Part shown: positions 52,082 to 61,755 of the stretch, piece after piece | How positions within the stretch are numbered: position 1 is the first letter of the stretch | Layout of the letters: the number at the start of each line of letters is the position of its first letter | Source of the DNA: an uncultured Burkholderiales bacterium | GTDB lineage: Bacteria > Pseudomonadota > Gammaproteobacteria > Burkholderiales > Burkholderiaceae_C | Direction of reading: 5' to 3' | Length of the DNA stretch: 64,000 nt | Assembly: GCA_903822825.1 (NCBI GenBank) | Contig: CAIJQQ010000056.1 | Span: 1 to 64,000, forward strand | Notes under the pieces: model-generated | The model's database searches: none | Seen by the model: only the letters and a program-made list of their open reading frames with translations | Told to the model about the DNA's origin: nothing | Position numbers and translations under genes: made by a program

Positions 52082-52831
52082 TCAGTGCGGGGCACCGACC
52101 GCATAAGCCTCGGGGTCGAGGCGGTGCATTTCGGCTTCGATCCAGGCTTCGACTTCGGCCATCAGTTCGTCGGCCTGGCGGCCTTCGCTGGGAATCGGTT
52201 GGCCAATCGAAATGTCCACAATGCCTGCGCGCTTGATGAACGCCTTGCGCGGCCAGCAGCGGCCCGAGGTCACGGCGATCGGAATCACCGGCACGCCCGC
52301 GGCCACAGCCAGGCGGGTGCCGCCTGTTTTGTAAACGCCCTTTTGGCCACGGTCGGTGCGCGTGCCTTCGGGAAACATGATGACCCACACCCCCTGGTCC
52401 ATCAACCGACGGCCCTGATCCACCACCTTGGCGAAGGCGCGCGATTTTTGGCTGCGGTCGATGTGGATCATGTCCATGCGTGCCATGGCCCAACCAAAAA
52501 ACGGCACATGGAGCAATTCTTTCTTGAACACATACGCCAAGGGGTGGGGCATGATGACCGGCATCACAAAGGTTTCCCAGGTCGACTGGTGCTTGACCAG
52601 CAGCACCGCAGGATCTTTGCTGCCTTGGGGCAGGTTCTCCATGCCCTGAATGCGGTTTTGGATGCCCAAAATCCAAGTGCCACTGTTGACCGCCAGCCGC
52701 AGCCAAGCCGCGCAGACCCAGTAAACACGGGTGCTGCTGATGAAGTAAGAGACCACGACCACGAACAAGGCCCACGGCACCACGGTGATGGCCATCCACA
52801 ACACATGGACCAGAGATCGGATGAAGTTCAT
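52082..52831 (-). CDS. plsC: 1-acyl-sn-glycerol-3-phosphate acyltransferase
   Basis: The 249-residue membrane enzyme has an N-terminal helix (about 12-32) and the four acyltransferase blocks: VKHQSTWETF (HX4-type motif I variant HQSTWE), FKKELLHVPFFGWAMARMD (II), MFPEGTRTDRG (III) and VPVIPIAVTSG (IV). It makes phosphatidic acid in phospholipid synthesis. The ATG overlaps the gmhB stop (ATGA at 52831-52828). Confidence 0.92.
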   Translation of the reverse strand: MNFIRSLVHVLWMAITVVPWALFVVVVSYFISSTRVYWVCAAWLRLAVNSGTWILGIQNRIQGMENLPQGSKDPAVLLVKHQSTWETFVMPVIMPHPLAYVFKKELLHVPFFGWAMARMDMIHIDRSQKSRAFAKVVDQGRRLMDQGVWVIMFPEGTRTDRGQKGVYKTGGTRLAVAAGVPVIPIAVTSGRCWPRKAFIKRAGIVDISIGQPIPSEGRQADELMAEVEAWIEAEMHRLDPEAYAVGAPH

Positions 52832-53424
52832 ATTGGCGTCGTTGGCATAGAGAGGCGCGAGCCCATTTCAGAATCCAGCAAATGATCGACACAGGCTGCC
52901 AGATCGGCATGGACCTGCGTCCCGGCCGGAAAACCCGGCGGCAAAGCTTGCCCCAGCCATTCGGGGTGACGGCCGCTGAGCACCATGTGTGGCACGCAGC
53001 CCACCACTTCGGCCACCTGCATGTCCGTCAGGCTGTTGCCAATGCAGGGCACACCGCTCAGGTCAACGCCATAACGCTCGGCAATTTGCGAGAAAAGACC
53101 CGGCCAGGGTTTGCGGCAACCGCAGCCCTCTTCGGCCGCATGCGGGCAATAGAAAAAGGCATCGATGCGCCCGCCCACTGCTGCCAATTTCTTGAGCAGG
53201 TGGCTGTGCACGGCATTGAAAGCGGCCATGTCAAACACGCCCCGACCCAGGCCCGACTCGTTGGTCGCCAGCACCACATGAAAACCCGCGTGGTTCAGGC
53301 GACCGATTGCCTCCAACGCGCCTGGCAAAGGCTGCCACTCGCTGGGCGATTTGACGAACTCATCACCCGTGCGGTTGATGGTGCCGTCGCGGTCCAGAAT
53401 GACGAGTTTCAAGTTGGTGTTCAT
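52828..53424 (-). CDS. gmhB: D-glycero-beta-D-manno-heptose-1,7-bisphosphate 7-phosphatase
   Basis: The 198-residue HAD phosphatase has VILDRDGTINRTGDEFVKSP (nucleophile Asp), VVLATNESGLGRGVF, the zinc loop CPHAAEEGCGCRKPWPG and CIGNSLTDMQVAE, where family members usually have VGDS. It removes the 7-phosphate in ADP-heptose synthesis for LPS inner core. It lies 12 bases after glyS and overlaps plsC by 4 bases, a common betaproteobacterial order. Confidence 0.92.
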   Translation of the reverse strand: MNTNLKLVILDRDGTINRTGDEFVKSPSEWQPLPGALEAIGRLNHAGFHVVLATNESGLGRGVFDMAAFNAVHSHLLKKLAAVGGRIDAFFYCPHAAEEGCGCRKPWPGLFSQIAERYGVDLSGVPCIGNSLTDMQVAEVVGCVPHMVLSGRHPEWLGQALPPGFPAGTQVHADLAACVDHLLDSEMGSRLSMPTTPI

Positions 53425-53436
53425 GACCGTGTCGGA

Positions 53437-55569
53437 TCAGGCTGCCAAGCGCGACAAATCGGCCACGCGGTTCATGGCCACATGCAGGCTTTTGAGCAGG
53501 CCTTGGCGGTTCAGGCGCAAGTCCATTTCTTCGGCATTGACCATCACGTCGTCAAAAAAGGCATCGACGGGAGCGCGCAGCGCAGCCAGAGTTTGCAAGC
53601 TGGCGGTGTAGTCGCCCGCTTTGAACTGCGCTTCGGACTCGGGCAAGCGCTTTTGCATGACGGCGTAGAGGTCTTTCTCTGCGTCTTCTTGCAGCAAAGC
53701 GGGGTTGACATGGGCATCCACCTCGCCTGCCTTTTTGAGGATGTTGCCGATGCGCTTGTTGGCAGCGGCCAGCGCCGGGCTTTCGGGCAAGGCGGCGAAG
53801 GCCCGCACGGCCGACAAGAACTGGCCGATCTGACCCAAGCGCGCTGGTCGCAGGGCCATGACAGCGTCGACCTCCTGCGCGCTGAAGCCTTGCTCGCGCA
53901 AGCTACCGGCCAGGCGGTCGTAAATGAAGTCGATCAAGGCGTCTGCCCCACCACCGATCTTGTCGCCGAACACCGGCGCAGACAAGGCCAGCAACTCGGG
54001 CAAGCCCAGGGCCACGTCTTTCTCGATCAACATGCGGATCACGCCCAAAGCGTGGCGGCGCAGCGCAAACGGGTCTTTGTCACCCGTGGGCACATTGCCG
54101 ATGCCGAACATGCCGACCAAGGTTTCGAGCTTGTCGGCCAGGGCCACCACCAGACCGACCTTGTTGCGCGGCAACTCGTCGCCCGCAAAACGCGGCTTGT
54201 AATGGTCTTCAATGGCTTCGGCCACCTCGCTGCTCAAGCCATCGTGGCGGGCGTAATAGCCACCCATGATGCCTTGCAGCTCGGGGAACTCGCCCACCAT
54301 GTCGGTCAGCAAATCGGTCTTGGCCAAGCGTGCGGCTTGTTCGGCTTGCGCGGCCAGCAGATCACCGCCCACCTGCTGCCCAATGGCTTGGGCGATGGCA
54401 CAGACGCGCGCCATGCGCTCGCCTTGTGTGCCCAGCTTGTTGTGGTACACCACTTTGGACAGGCCTTCGACGCGCGACTCGAGCGTCTTTTTGCGGTCCT
54501 GGTCAAAGAAGAATTTGGCATCGGCCAAGCGTGGGCGGACCACGCGCTCATTGCCGCTGATCACCAACGAAGCGTCATCGGGTGTGATGTTGCTCACCAC
54601 CAAGAACTGATTCGTCAGCTTGCCCGAGGCGTCGATCAAGGGGAAGTATTTCTGGTTGGCCTTCATCGTGAGGATCAGGCACTCTTGCGGGACGCCCAAG
54701 AACTCTGTCTCGAACTCACAAGTCAGCACATTGGGGCGCTCGACCAGGGCAGTCACTTCGTCCAGCAAAGCTTCGTCTTCAATCGGCTGGCAACCACCAC
54801 CCACTTTGGCAGCCGCCGCTTGCAGCTGGCGCACGATCTCGGCGCGGCGCTCGGCAAAGCTGGCAATGACCGAGCCGTCTCGCTTGAGCACTTCATCGTA
54901 TTGGTCGGCGTGAGACAGCACCACGGGCGAGACCTTGGCTTCAAAGCGGTGGCCTTGGGTGCTGTTGCCAGCTGTGAGGCCCAGCGCCTTGACCGGCACC
55001 ACGGCATTGCCATGCAAAGCGATCAGGCTGTGCGCGGGGCGCACAAAGTTGACGCTGCTCCAGCCGGGCAACTCGCAATCGGTTTCCAACTGGTATTGCA
55101 TGACTTTGGGAATCGGCAACTTGGCCAGCGCTTCTTCCAGCGCCTTTTGCAGACCCACTTGCAGCGAAGCGCCTTTCAGCAGGCTGTCGTAAAACAGGGC
55201 TTCTGATTTGCCATCAGGTTGCCGCTTGAGCGCGGCCACAGCGGCGGCCGGGTCGCTCACATCGGCGCCCAAGGCTTGCAGTTTTTTCAGCAAAGCAGGT
55301 GTCGCATTTCCGGACGCGTCCAGACCCACGGCCACGGGCATGAGCTTCTGTTGCACCGCTTTGTCAGCGGCCTGAGCCAGCACGCCCGTCACATGGGCGG
55401 CCAAGCGACGGGGAGAGGCAAAAGCAGTGACCAACGCGTCGGCCGCAGCCAGGCCTTGGGCCTTGAGTTGTTCGGCCAGCACGCTTGAGAACGCCGCGCC
55501 CAACTTGTTGAGCACCTTCGGGGGGAGCTCTTCCACAAACAGTTCCACCAGCAAATTTTGTGTCGTCAT
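53437..55569 (-). CDS. glyS: glycyl-tRNA synthetase beta subunit
   Basis: The 710-residue beta subunit of the tetrameric bacterial enzyme starts MTTQNLLVELFVEELPPKVL, has SPRRLAAHVTGV, FLGVPQECLILTMKANQKYF, LADKLETLVGMFGIGNVPTG and DPFALRRHALGVIRML, and ends in a DALR-type anticodon-binding region. It recognises tRNA-Gly. It follows glyQ by 11 bases. Confidence 0.96.
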   Translation of the reverse strand: MTTQNLLVELFVEELPPKVLNKLGAAFSSVLAEQLKAQGLAAADALVTAFASPRRLAAHVTGVLAQAADKAVQQKLMPVAVGLDASGNATPALLKKLQALGADVSDPAAAVAALKRQPDGKSEALFYDSLLKGASLQVGLQKALEEALAKLPIPKVMQYQLETDCELPGWSSVNFVRPAHSLIALHGNAVVPVKALGLTAGNSTQGHRFEAKVSPVVLSHADQYDEVLKRDGSVIASFAERRAEIVRQLQAAAAKVGGGCQPIEDEALLDEVTALVERPNVLTCEFETEFLGVPQECLILTMKANQKYFPLIDASGKLTNQFLVVSNITPDDASLVISGNERVVRPRLADAKFFFDQDRKKTLESRVEGLSKVVYHNKLGTQGERMARVCAIAQAIGQQVGGDLLAAQAEQAARLAKTDLLTDMVGEFPELQGIMGGYYARHDGLSSEVAEAIEDHYKPRFAGDELPRNKVGLVVALADKLETLVGMFGIGNVPTGDKDPFALRRHALGVIRMLIEKDVALGLPELLALSAPVFGDKIGGGADALIDFIYDRLAGSLREQGFSAQEVDAVMALRPARLGQIGQFLSAVRAFAALPESPALAAANKRIGNILKKAGEVDAHVNPALLQEDAEKDLYAVMQKRLPESEAQFKAGDYTASLQTLAALRAPVDAFFDDVMVNAEEMDLRLNRQGLLKSLHVAMNRVADLSRLAA

Positions 55570-55580
55570 GTCTTTCTTCC

Positions 55581-56486
55581 TCACGCGGCTTTCTTGGGCA
55601 TTTGCGCTACCCATTCACGCGGGGCCATCGGGAAGTCCAGCCGCTCACGGCTCTCGTAATAACTCTGCGCCACGCTGCGCGCCAGGTTGCGGATGCGGGC
55701 AATGTAGGCGGCTCGCTCGGTCACGCTGATGGCGCCACGAGCATCCAGCAAGTTGAAGGTGTGCGCGGCCTTGAGCACCTGCTCGTAGGCGGGCAAAGCC
55801 AGCTGCTGAACGATCAGGTTTTGCGCCTGCTTTTCGTGGGCATTGAAGGCCACGAACAAAAAGTCTGCGTCCGATTGCTCAAAGTTGTAGGCCGACTGCT
55901 CTTGCTCGTTTTGCAAGTACACATCGCCATAACTCAGGGTGTCGGTCCACTTCAGGTTGTAGACATTGTCCACGCCCTGCAAGTACATGGCCAAGCGCTC
56001 CAGGCCATAGGTGATCTCGCCCGTGATCGGCTTGCAATCGATGCCGCCCACTTGCTGGAAGTAGGTGAACTGCGTGACTTCCATGCCATTGAGCCACACC
56101 TCCCAGCCCAGCCCCCAAGCACCGAGCGTCGGGTTTTCCCAATCGTCTTCGACGAAACGGATGTCGTTTTTTTTCAGGTCAAAACCCAGCGCTTCCAAGC
56201 TGCCCAAATACAGCTCCAAGATGTTGCTGGGTGCGGGCTTCAAAACCACTTGGAACTGGTAGTAGTGCTGCAAGCGGTTGGGGTTTTCGCCGTAGCGACC
56301 GTCCTTGGGGCGGCGGCTGGGCTGCACGTAAGCGGCTTTCCACGGCTCTGGGCCGATGGCGCGCAAGAACGTGGCGGTGTGGCTGGTGCCCGCCCCGACC
56401 TCCATGTCGTAGGGCTGCAGCAAAGCGCAGCCCTGCGCGTCCCAGTACTGCTGCAATTTGAGAATGATTTGCTGAAAGGTCAACAT
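55581..56486 (-). CDS. glyQ: glycyl-tRNA synthetase alpha subunit
   Basis: The 301-residue catalytic subunit has [60 protein letters not shown] and [20 protein letters not shown], all standard GlyQ blocks. It charges tRNA-Gly together with GlyS. The start at 56486 matches the family N terminus. Confidence 0.97.
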   Translation of the reverse strand: MLTFQQIILKLQQYWDAQGCALLQPYDMEVGAGTSHTATFLRAIGPEPWKAAYVQPSRRPKDGRYGENPNRLQHYYQFQVVLKPAPSNILELYLGSLEALGFDLKKNDIRFVEDDWENPTLGAWGLGWEVWLNGMEVTQFTYFQQVGGIDCKPITGEITYGLERLAMYLQGVDNVYNLKWTDTLSYGDVYLQNEQEQSAYNFEQSDADFLFVAFNAHEKQAQNLIVQQLALPAYEQVLKAAHTFNLLDARGAISVTERAAYIARIRNLARSVAQSYYESRERLDFPMAPREWVAQMPKKAA

Positions 56487-56609
56487 GAACTCAAGAAGCC
56501 AGCCGCGAGCTGGCCTGTGGGTGAAGTGGGCACAGGCAGGTGAACTGCTGGTGCGAACAGACGATTTTACTGCCCTCAGGGGCATTCACGCCGCATGGCG
56601 CGCGGGTTT

Positions 56610-58190
56610 TCAGTACCGTGAATTGGTGGAACGGCGACCAGCCAACCAGACCCATGCCACCACCAGCAGCGCCCAACACCACAGGGGCCATGCCCCCCAT
56701 TCAGCCGCCCAGCGGGCAAACGGCGTCAAACCTGTGCGGCCTTCGTAGCTGCCCACCAGGCTGCCCCTTGTGAAGCGCTCGAGCATGCCGACCACCCGGC
56801 CTTGGTGGTCGATGATGGCCGTGGCGCCGGTGTTGGTGGCGCGCAGCATGGGGCGTTCGAGTTCCATGGCCCTCATGCGCGAGATGTTCAGGTGTTGATC
56901 CACCGCCACCGTGTCGCCAAACCAGGCGATGTTGCTGACGTTGACCAGCGCTGTCGGTGCCAGCTCGGGAACGCGAAAACGCGCTGCCAGCTCCTCGCCA
57001 AACAGGTCTTCGTAGCAAATGTTGAGTGCCAGGCGCTGGCCTTGCCACGAGAGGGATGGTTGGTCGAGCGCGCCACGCGCGAACTCGCTCAACGGGATTT
57101 GCATTTGGCGCACGAACCACCCAAAACCCGGCGGGACAAACTCACCAAAAGGCACCAAATGGAATTTGTCGTAACGAAATCCAGGCATGGCCGCCGGGCC
57201 CATGCCCACGACCGAATTGGTGTAGCCCTGCCCCGCTTCGCCCAAGGGCACACCCACCAGCGCCAGCCTGTCCTGGCGAGCGGCAAACGAGGCCTGCAAT
57301 TCACGCCAATAGCCTTCGGGCAAATGGCGCGGCAAGAGCGGAATGGCTGTTTCGGGGGCCACCACCAAGGGCTGCGTGCTTTGGCGCAACCGTTGCTCGT
57401 ACCAGGTCAAGGCGTCGCGAACCCCGCTGACCCCATCGAATTTTTCAGTCTGAGCAATGCTGGCCTGCAACAACTCCACTTGACCCATGCCCGCCGCGTT
57501 GGTGAATGCAGGACCCCAGGCCTTGAGCCCCCAACACATCGCCAGCACCAGCAAAACATCCCGCCCGGCGTGCCATCGGCCTGTGCCCAGCGCCAGGCGC
57601 ATGGCCAGGCCCGCGGCCACCGCACCCAATCCATAAACGCCGACCCAAGGGGCCAGCACAGCCAAAGGGCTGTCCACATGGGCATAACCGCCTGCGCCCC
57701 AAGGAAAACCCGTGAACCAACGCCCACGCATCAATTCGGCCAGCGTCCACAGCGCGGCAAACAACACGCTGGCGCGCACGGGGCGGGCCTGCCAACCATT
57801 GCGGCGAACCAGCGCCACCCAGACTGCAGCGGCACCCGCGTAGTAGGCGGCCAATGCCGCCGCCAGCGCCAGCACGGCCAAAGCCGCCAAAGGGGCAGGC
57901 AAGCCGCCCACATCGTGCATCGAGACGTAGAGCCACCAAAAACTCCCGGCCAGCCAGGCGGTGGCAAACCAAAAAGACTGCAAGGCGGCCGCCTTCAAGT
58001 TGCCGCGCACTGACCCGGCCGTGCGCACGCAGCGCACGAGGCCCAAACCCAAAATGAAAAGGCTCAAGACCTGCAGGCTGCCCCAGGCTTGACCGGAACC
58101 CGGCCAGGCGATGGACGCGGCCTGCAACAAACCGGCCAGACAAGCCGTGATGCGCCCCAGGCCCAGTTGGTCGCGGAAAAAAGCCCTCAT
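56610..58190 (-). CDS. lnt: apolipoprotein N-acyltransferase
   Basis: The 526-residue inner-membrane enzyme has about seven helices and a periplasmic nitrilase domain with the catalytic Glu in VVAPETAIPLL (about 280), Lys in YDKFHLVPFGEFVPPG (about 343) and Cys in LNICYEDLFGEE (about 390). It adds the third acyl chain to lipoproteins. Its ATG overlaps the corC stop (ATGA at 58190-58187), the usual corC-lnt arrangement. It lies 123 bases upstream of glyQ. Confidence 0.95.
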   Translation of the reverse strand: MRAFFRDQLGLGRITACLAGLLQAASIAWPGSGQAWGSLQVLSLFILGLGLVRCVRTAGSVRGNLKAAALQSFWFATAWLAGSFWWLYVSMHDVGGLPAPLAALAVLALAAALAAYYAGAAAVWVALVRRNGWQARPVRASVLFAALWTLAELMRGRWFTGFPWGAGGYAHVDSPLAVLAPWVGVYGLGAVAAGLAMRLALGTGRWHAGRDVLLVLAMCWGLKAWGPAFTNAAGMGQVELLQASIAQTEKFDGVSGVRDALTWYEQRLRQSTQPLVVAPETAIPLLPRHLPEGYWRELQASFAARQDRLALVGVPLGEAGQGYTNSVVGMGPAAMPGFRYDKFHLVPFGEFVPPGFGWFVRQMQIPLSEFARGALDQPSLSWQGQRLALNICYEDLFGEELAARFRVPELAPTALVNVSNIAWFGDTVAVDQHLNISRMRAMELERPMLRATNTGATAIIDHQGRVVGMLERFTRGSLVGSYEGRTGLTPFARWAAEWGAWPLWCWALLVVAWVWLAGRRSTNSRY

Positions 58191-59068
58191 GCCTTGGGCG
58201 CAACGTCGGCCACGGCCACCTTGAACCAGCGGACCGCGCCGCCCCGGGTGTGGAGCACGACAAACAGCAGGCCGGCAAAAACGAATTTTTCACCCCGTTT
58301 GGGCACATGCCCCATCTCATGAGCGATCAAACCACCAATGGTGTCAAAGCTGGGGCCTTCGTCATCGTCCCGGGCCGCTTGCAGGTTCACGCCGAACGCT
58401 TCGCTCACGCGCTCGAGCGAGGTGTCGCCACTGACGCGAAAGGTGCGGTCGGGCAGACCAAAAATATCGCCTTCGTCGTCGGCGATGTCGAATTCGTCTT
58501 CGATTTCGCCCACGATTTGTTCAAGCACGTCTTCGATGGTGATGAGGCCGGCCGTTCGTCCGAACTCGTCGATGACGATGGCCAAATGGTTGCGGTTGTC
58601 GCGGAACTGGCGCAGCAGGTCGTTCAGACCCTTGCTTTCAGGCACGAACACCGCTGGCCGCAGCAAGGCACGGATGTTGAGCTCAGGTGCACGCTGCAGC
58701 TTGTGCAGGTCTTTGGCCAGCAAGATGCCGATGATGTTTTCGCGCTCACCCTCGTACACCGGAAACCGCGAGTGGGCGGTCTCGATCACCTGGTGCAGCA
58801 ACTCGTCAAATGGCGCATCAATGCTCAGCAAGTCCATGCGGGGCGCCGCCACCATCACGTCGCCTGCCGTCATGTCGGCCATGCGGATCACACCTTCGAG
58901 CATCAAGCGGCTCTCGCTGTTGATGAGGTGGTTGTCTTCGGCTTCGGCCAAAGTTGCGATCAACTCGTCGGTGGAGTCCGGGCCGGGATGGATGAATTCA
59001 GCCAGCTTTTGTAAAAAGCCGCGTTTGTCTTCGCGTTCAATCGAACGCGCAGGGTGAGGGTCTGACAC
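58187..59068 (-). CDS. corC: CorC/HlyC-family transporter-associated CBS protein
   Basis: The 293-residue cytoplasmic protein has two CBS domains (about 66-190; DVMVAAPRMDLLSIDAP, FPVYEGERENIIGILLAKDL, HLAIVIDEFGRTAGLITIED) and a C-terminal CorC_HlyC domain (about 205-290; RVSGDTSLERVSEAFG). It is linked to Mg/Co handling and lipoprotein maturation. The start is GTG at 59068 with no strong Shine-Dalgarno. It leads the corC-lnt pair. Confidence 0.9.
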   Translation of the reverse strand: MSDPHPARSIEREDKRGFLQKLAEFIHPGPDSTDELIATLAEAEDNHLINSESRLMLEGVIRMADMTAGDVMVAAPRMDLLSIDAPFDELLHQVIETAHSRFPVYEGERENIIGILLAKDLHKLQRAPELNIRALLRPAVFVPESKGLNDLLRQFRDNRNHLAIVIDEFGRTAGLITIEDVLEQIVGEIEDEFDIADDEGDIFGLPDRTFRVSGDTSLERVSEAFGVNLQAARDDDEGPSFDTIGGLIAHEMGHVPKRGEKFVFAGLLFVVLHTRGGAVRWFKVAVADVAPKA

Positions 59069-59156
59069 AGTGCTGGAGCAAGACTTGCTGTTGTGGGTGA
59101 GGCTCTAGGATAGCGGATTCATGTGACAGTGCCAGTGAAATAACCCACCCTGCTGT

Positions 59157-59897
59157 TCAGTGCTCGGCCGGCGGGTCCTTGGGGTGGCGCGCGTCGCGCA
59201 CGCTTTGGCGAACTTCCTGCATGAGGCCCAGCCACTCGCGAAACTGCTTGGCCTGCATTTTGACTTGGTAGTCGATCTGCGCCATCTGGTCTTGCATCAC
59301 GCCACTGATCTGGGAGTCGAGCGTGGCTTGCGGCAGGCTCAGGTAGGCCTCGCTTTCACTGCCATCGCGCTCCACCCGAGCGCCCGCATGGCGGGCGATT
59401 TTGAGCATCGCCACGTTGTCGCTCAAGGCGTGGATGAACACCATGCTCACCCCTTGGTTGCGGGCGTGCATGACCGCACGGTCAAACAACCTGGCGCCTC
59501 GCCCCCGACCGCGCTGGTTGGCCGCGACCGAGACACCAAATTCAGCACAGGTGGACCACTGGGGGTCGACCGAAAAGGCCAAGTGCGCCACAGCCACCAG
59601 TTGCAAACGCCGGTTGAACACGCCAAATATCTCGTCCCGGTCGAAGTTCAAGCCATCCACGTAGCGCTGGATGTGCTCGTTGGTGGCCGGGTAACCGAAG
59701 CGCAAATAACGGTCACCCTGGGACAAAGCCACCAAATGCGCCAGGATGCGAGGCTTGTGGCGCGGGGACAATGCCCGGATCGGCACCCAACCAACCGCCC
59801 CGGACCAGCCTTTGGGCCCTTCAGCGTGGGTGCCCGAAAACAGTCGACGCCACAGGCGCTGCAAAAATCGGGTGGAAGAGGCTTGTGGCGAGGTCAT
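59157..59897 (-). CDS. GNAT-family N-acetyltransferase
   Basis: The 246-residue protein has a GNAT domain (about 35-190): YLRFGYPATNEHIQRYVDGL, VAVAHLAFS, FGVSVAANQRGRGRGARLFD (acetyl-CoA-binding loop) and HALSDNVAMLKIARHAGARV. A helical tail (about 195-246) rich in Gln and Arg follows. The substrate is unknown. It is transcribed divergently from fadD. Confidence 0.83.
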   Translation of the reverse strand: MTSPQASSTRFLQRLWRRLFSGTHAEGPKGWSGAVGWVPIRALSPRHKPRILAHLVALSQGDRYLRFGYPATNEHIQRYVDGLNFDRDEIFGVFNRRLQLVAVAHLAFSVDPQWSTCAEFGVSVAANQRGRGRGARLFDRAVMHARNQGVSMVFIHALSDNVAMLKIARHAGARVERDGSESEAYLSLPQATLDSQISGVMQDQMAQIDYQVKMQAKQFREWLGLMQEVRQSVRDARHPKDPPAEH

Positions 59898-60060
59898 TGG
59901 AATTGAGGGTTTTCCATTATTTTGTCGTCAATTGGTGGCCCACGCCATACCTGAAAAAATTTGTCGCCTGCGGGACGAAACAGTCTTTTTCTTAAGGGTG
60001 TGCCCTCTCATCACTGGCACCAATCATTGCCACAATGGCGGGCATCACGGAGATAAGCAA

Positions 60061-61746
60061 ATGGAAAAGATCTGGCTCAAAAATTACCCCGCTGGCGTGC
60101 CCCACGACATCCATCCCGAGCAGTACAGCTCGCTGACCGATTTGCTCGACAAGGCTTTTCGCGAACACGGCGACAGCCCTTATTCGGTCTGCATGAACCG
60201 CTGGATGAGCTACCGCGAACTGGACCAACTCTCGACCGCGCTGGGTGCCTGGCTGCAAAGCAAAGGTCTGCCTGCGGGCAGCCGTGTGGCCATCATGCTG
60301 CCCAACTTGCCCCAGTTCTCTGTGGCGATGGCCGGCATCCTTCGTGCGGGGTACACCTGCGTCAACGTCAACCCCCTCTACACCGCTCGCGAACTGGAAC
60401 ACCAACTGCGCGACTCAGGTGCCACGGCCATTGTGATTCTCGAGAACTTTGCGTCCACTTTGCAGGGCGTGATCGATCAAACCCAGATCCAGCACATGGT
60501 GGTCGCCTCGATTGGCGACTTGTTGGGCCCCTGGTATGGCCTTTGGATGACTTTTGCGGTCCGTCATCTGGCCAAAATGGTGCCCGAGTTCGAACTGCCT
60601 TTGAACAACGGCCGCACTGTCACGCCTTTCAAGAAAGCCCTGGCCCAAGGTCGCCACCTGAACCTCAAGCCCAGCCCACAGAACCTGGACAGCATCGCCT
60701 TCTTGCAATACACGGGGGGCACAACAGGCTTGTCCAAGGGCGCTGTGCTCACGCACCGCAACATCGTGGCGGCCATTTTGCAAGCCGAGGCCTGGTTCAC
60801 TCCGGCCTTGGCCAAAGTGGGCGACCTGCGCAAAGTCAACTCCATTGCTGCGCTGCCGCTTTACCACATCTTCGCGCTCACCCTGGCACTGCTGGCCATT
60901 CGACAGGGCTCGCACTTGACCTTGATTCCCAACCCGCGTGACTTTGGCAAGTTCATTGAAGTGCTCAAGCAGCGGCCTTTCCACATCTTCGCGGGCGTGA
61001 ACACGCTGTTCAACGCCTTGATGCAGCACCCTATGTTCAAGACGCTGGACTTTTCACCGCTGTGCCTGACGCAAGCTGGGGGCATGGCCGCGTCCGAAGG
61101 CACCGCCCGCAACTGGCAAGCGGCCACGGGCAGCGCCATGATCGAAGGTTGGGGCATGAGCGAGACCTGCGCCATCGGCACCAACAACCCGGTCACACAA
61201 ACGCATTTCAGCGGCACGATTGGCTTGCCACTGCCCAGCATCGACATTGCCATCATGGACGACGACGGCAACCGCCTGCCCCAAGGTGCTTCGGGCGAAA
61301 TTTGCATCAAAGGCCCCAACATCATGCCGGGCTACTACAACCAAGCTGAAGAAAACGCCAAGACCTTCACGGCCGATGGCTTCATGCGCACGGGCGACAT
61401 CGGCATCATGGACGAGCAGGGCTTCACCCGCATCGTGGACCGCAAGAAGGACATGATCATTGTGAGCGGCTTCAACGTCTTCCCAAGCGAGCTGGAGAAC
61501 GTCATCTCAACCTGCCCCGGCGTGGTGGAATGTGCCGCTGTGGGCGTCACCGACAGCATGCAAGGCGAAGCCATCAAGGTGTTCGTGGTGCGCAACGACC
61601 CACTTTTGACCGAGGAGGACGTGGTGCGCTTTTGCCATGAGAACCTGACCGGCTACAAGCGTCCCAAATACATCGAGTTCCGCGACGAATTGCCCAAGAG
61701 CAACGTGGGCAAAATTTTGCGCCGCGAATTGCGCAGCGGTAAATAA
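60061..61746 (+). CDS. fadD: long-chain fatty acyl-CoA synthetase
   Basis: The 561-residue AMP-forming ligase has the P-loop LQYTGGTTGLSKGAVLTH (about 218-235), GWGMSETCAIG, DGFMRTGDIGIMDEQGF and the FadD signature DRKKDMIIVSGFNVFPSE, ending with KSNVGKILRREL (catalytic Lys). It activates long-chain fatty acids at the membrane. GGAGA lies seven bases before the ATG at 60061. An MBL hydrolase gene follows after 9 bases. Confidence 0.95.
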   Translation: MEKIWLKNYPAGVPHDIHPEQYSSLTDLLDKAFREHGDSPYSVCMNRWMSYRELDQLSTALGAWLQSKGLPAGSRVAIMLPNLPQFSVAMAGILRAGYTCVNVNPLYTARELEHQLRDSGATAIVILENFASTLQGVIDQTQIQHMVVASIGDLLGPWYGLWMTFAVRHLAKMVPEFELPLNNGRTVTPFKKALAQGRHLNLKPSPQNLDSIAFLQYTGGTTGLSKGAVLTHRNIVAAILQAEAWFTPALAKVGDLRKVNSIAALPLYHIFALTLALLAIRQGSHLTLIPNPRDFGKFIEVLKQRPFHIFAGVNTLFNALMQHPMFKTLDFSPLCLTQAGGMAASEGTARNWQAATGSAMIEGWGMSETCAIGTNNPVTQTHFSGTIGLPLPSIDIAIMDDDGNRLPQGASGEICIKGPNIMPGYYNQAEENAKTFTADGFMRTGDIGIMDEQGFTRIVDRKKDMIIVSGFNVFPSELENVISTCPGVVECAAVGVTDSMQGEAIKVFVVRNDPLLTEEDVVRFCHENLTGYKRPKYIEFRDELPKSNVGKILRRELRSGK

Positions 61747-61755
61747 GCCAGTCCC

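Noticed and set aside
52882-55206. Open frame of 774 codons on the plus strand across gmhB and glyS
   Set aside because: It is antisense to two clearly recognisable genes and its translation is His/Gln/Val-rich with no family motif, typical of an opposite-strand shadow in GC-rich DNA.
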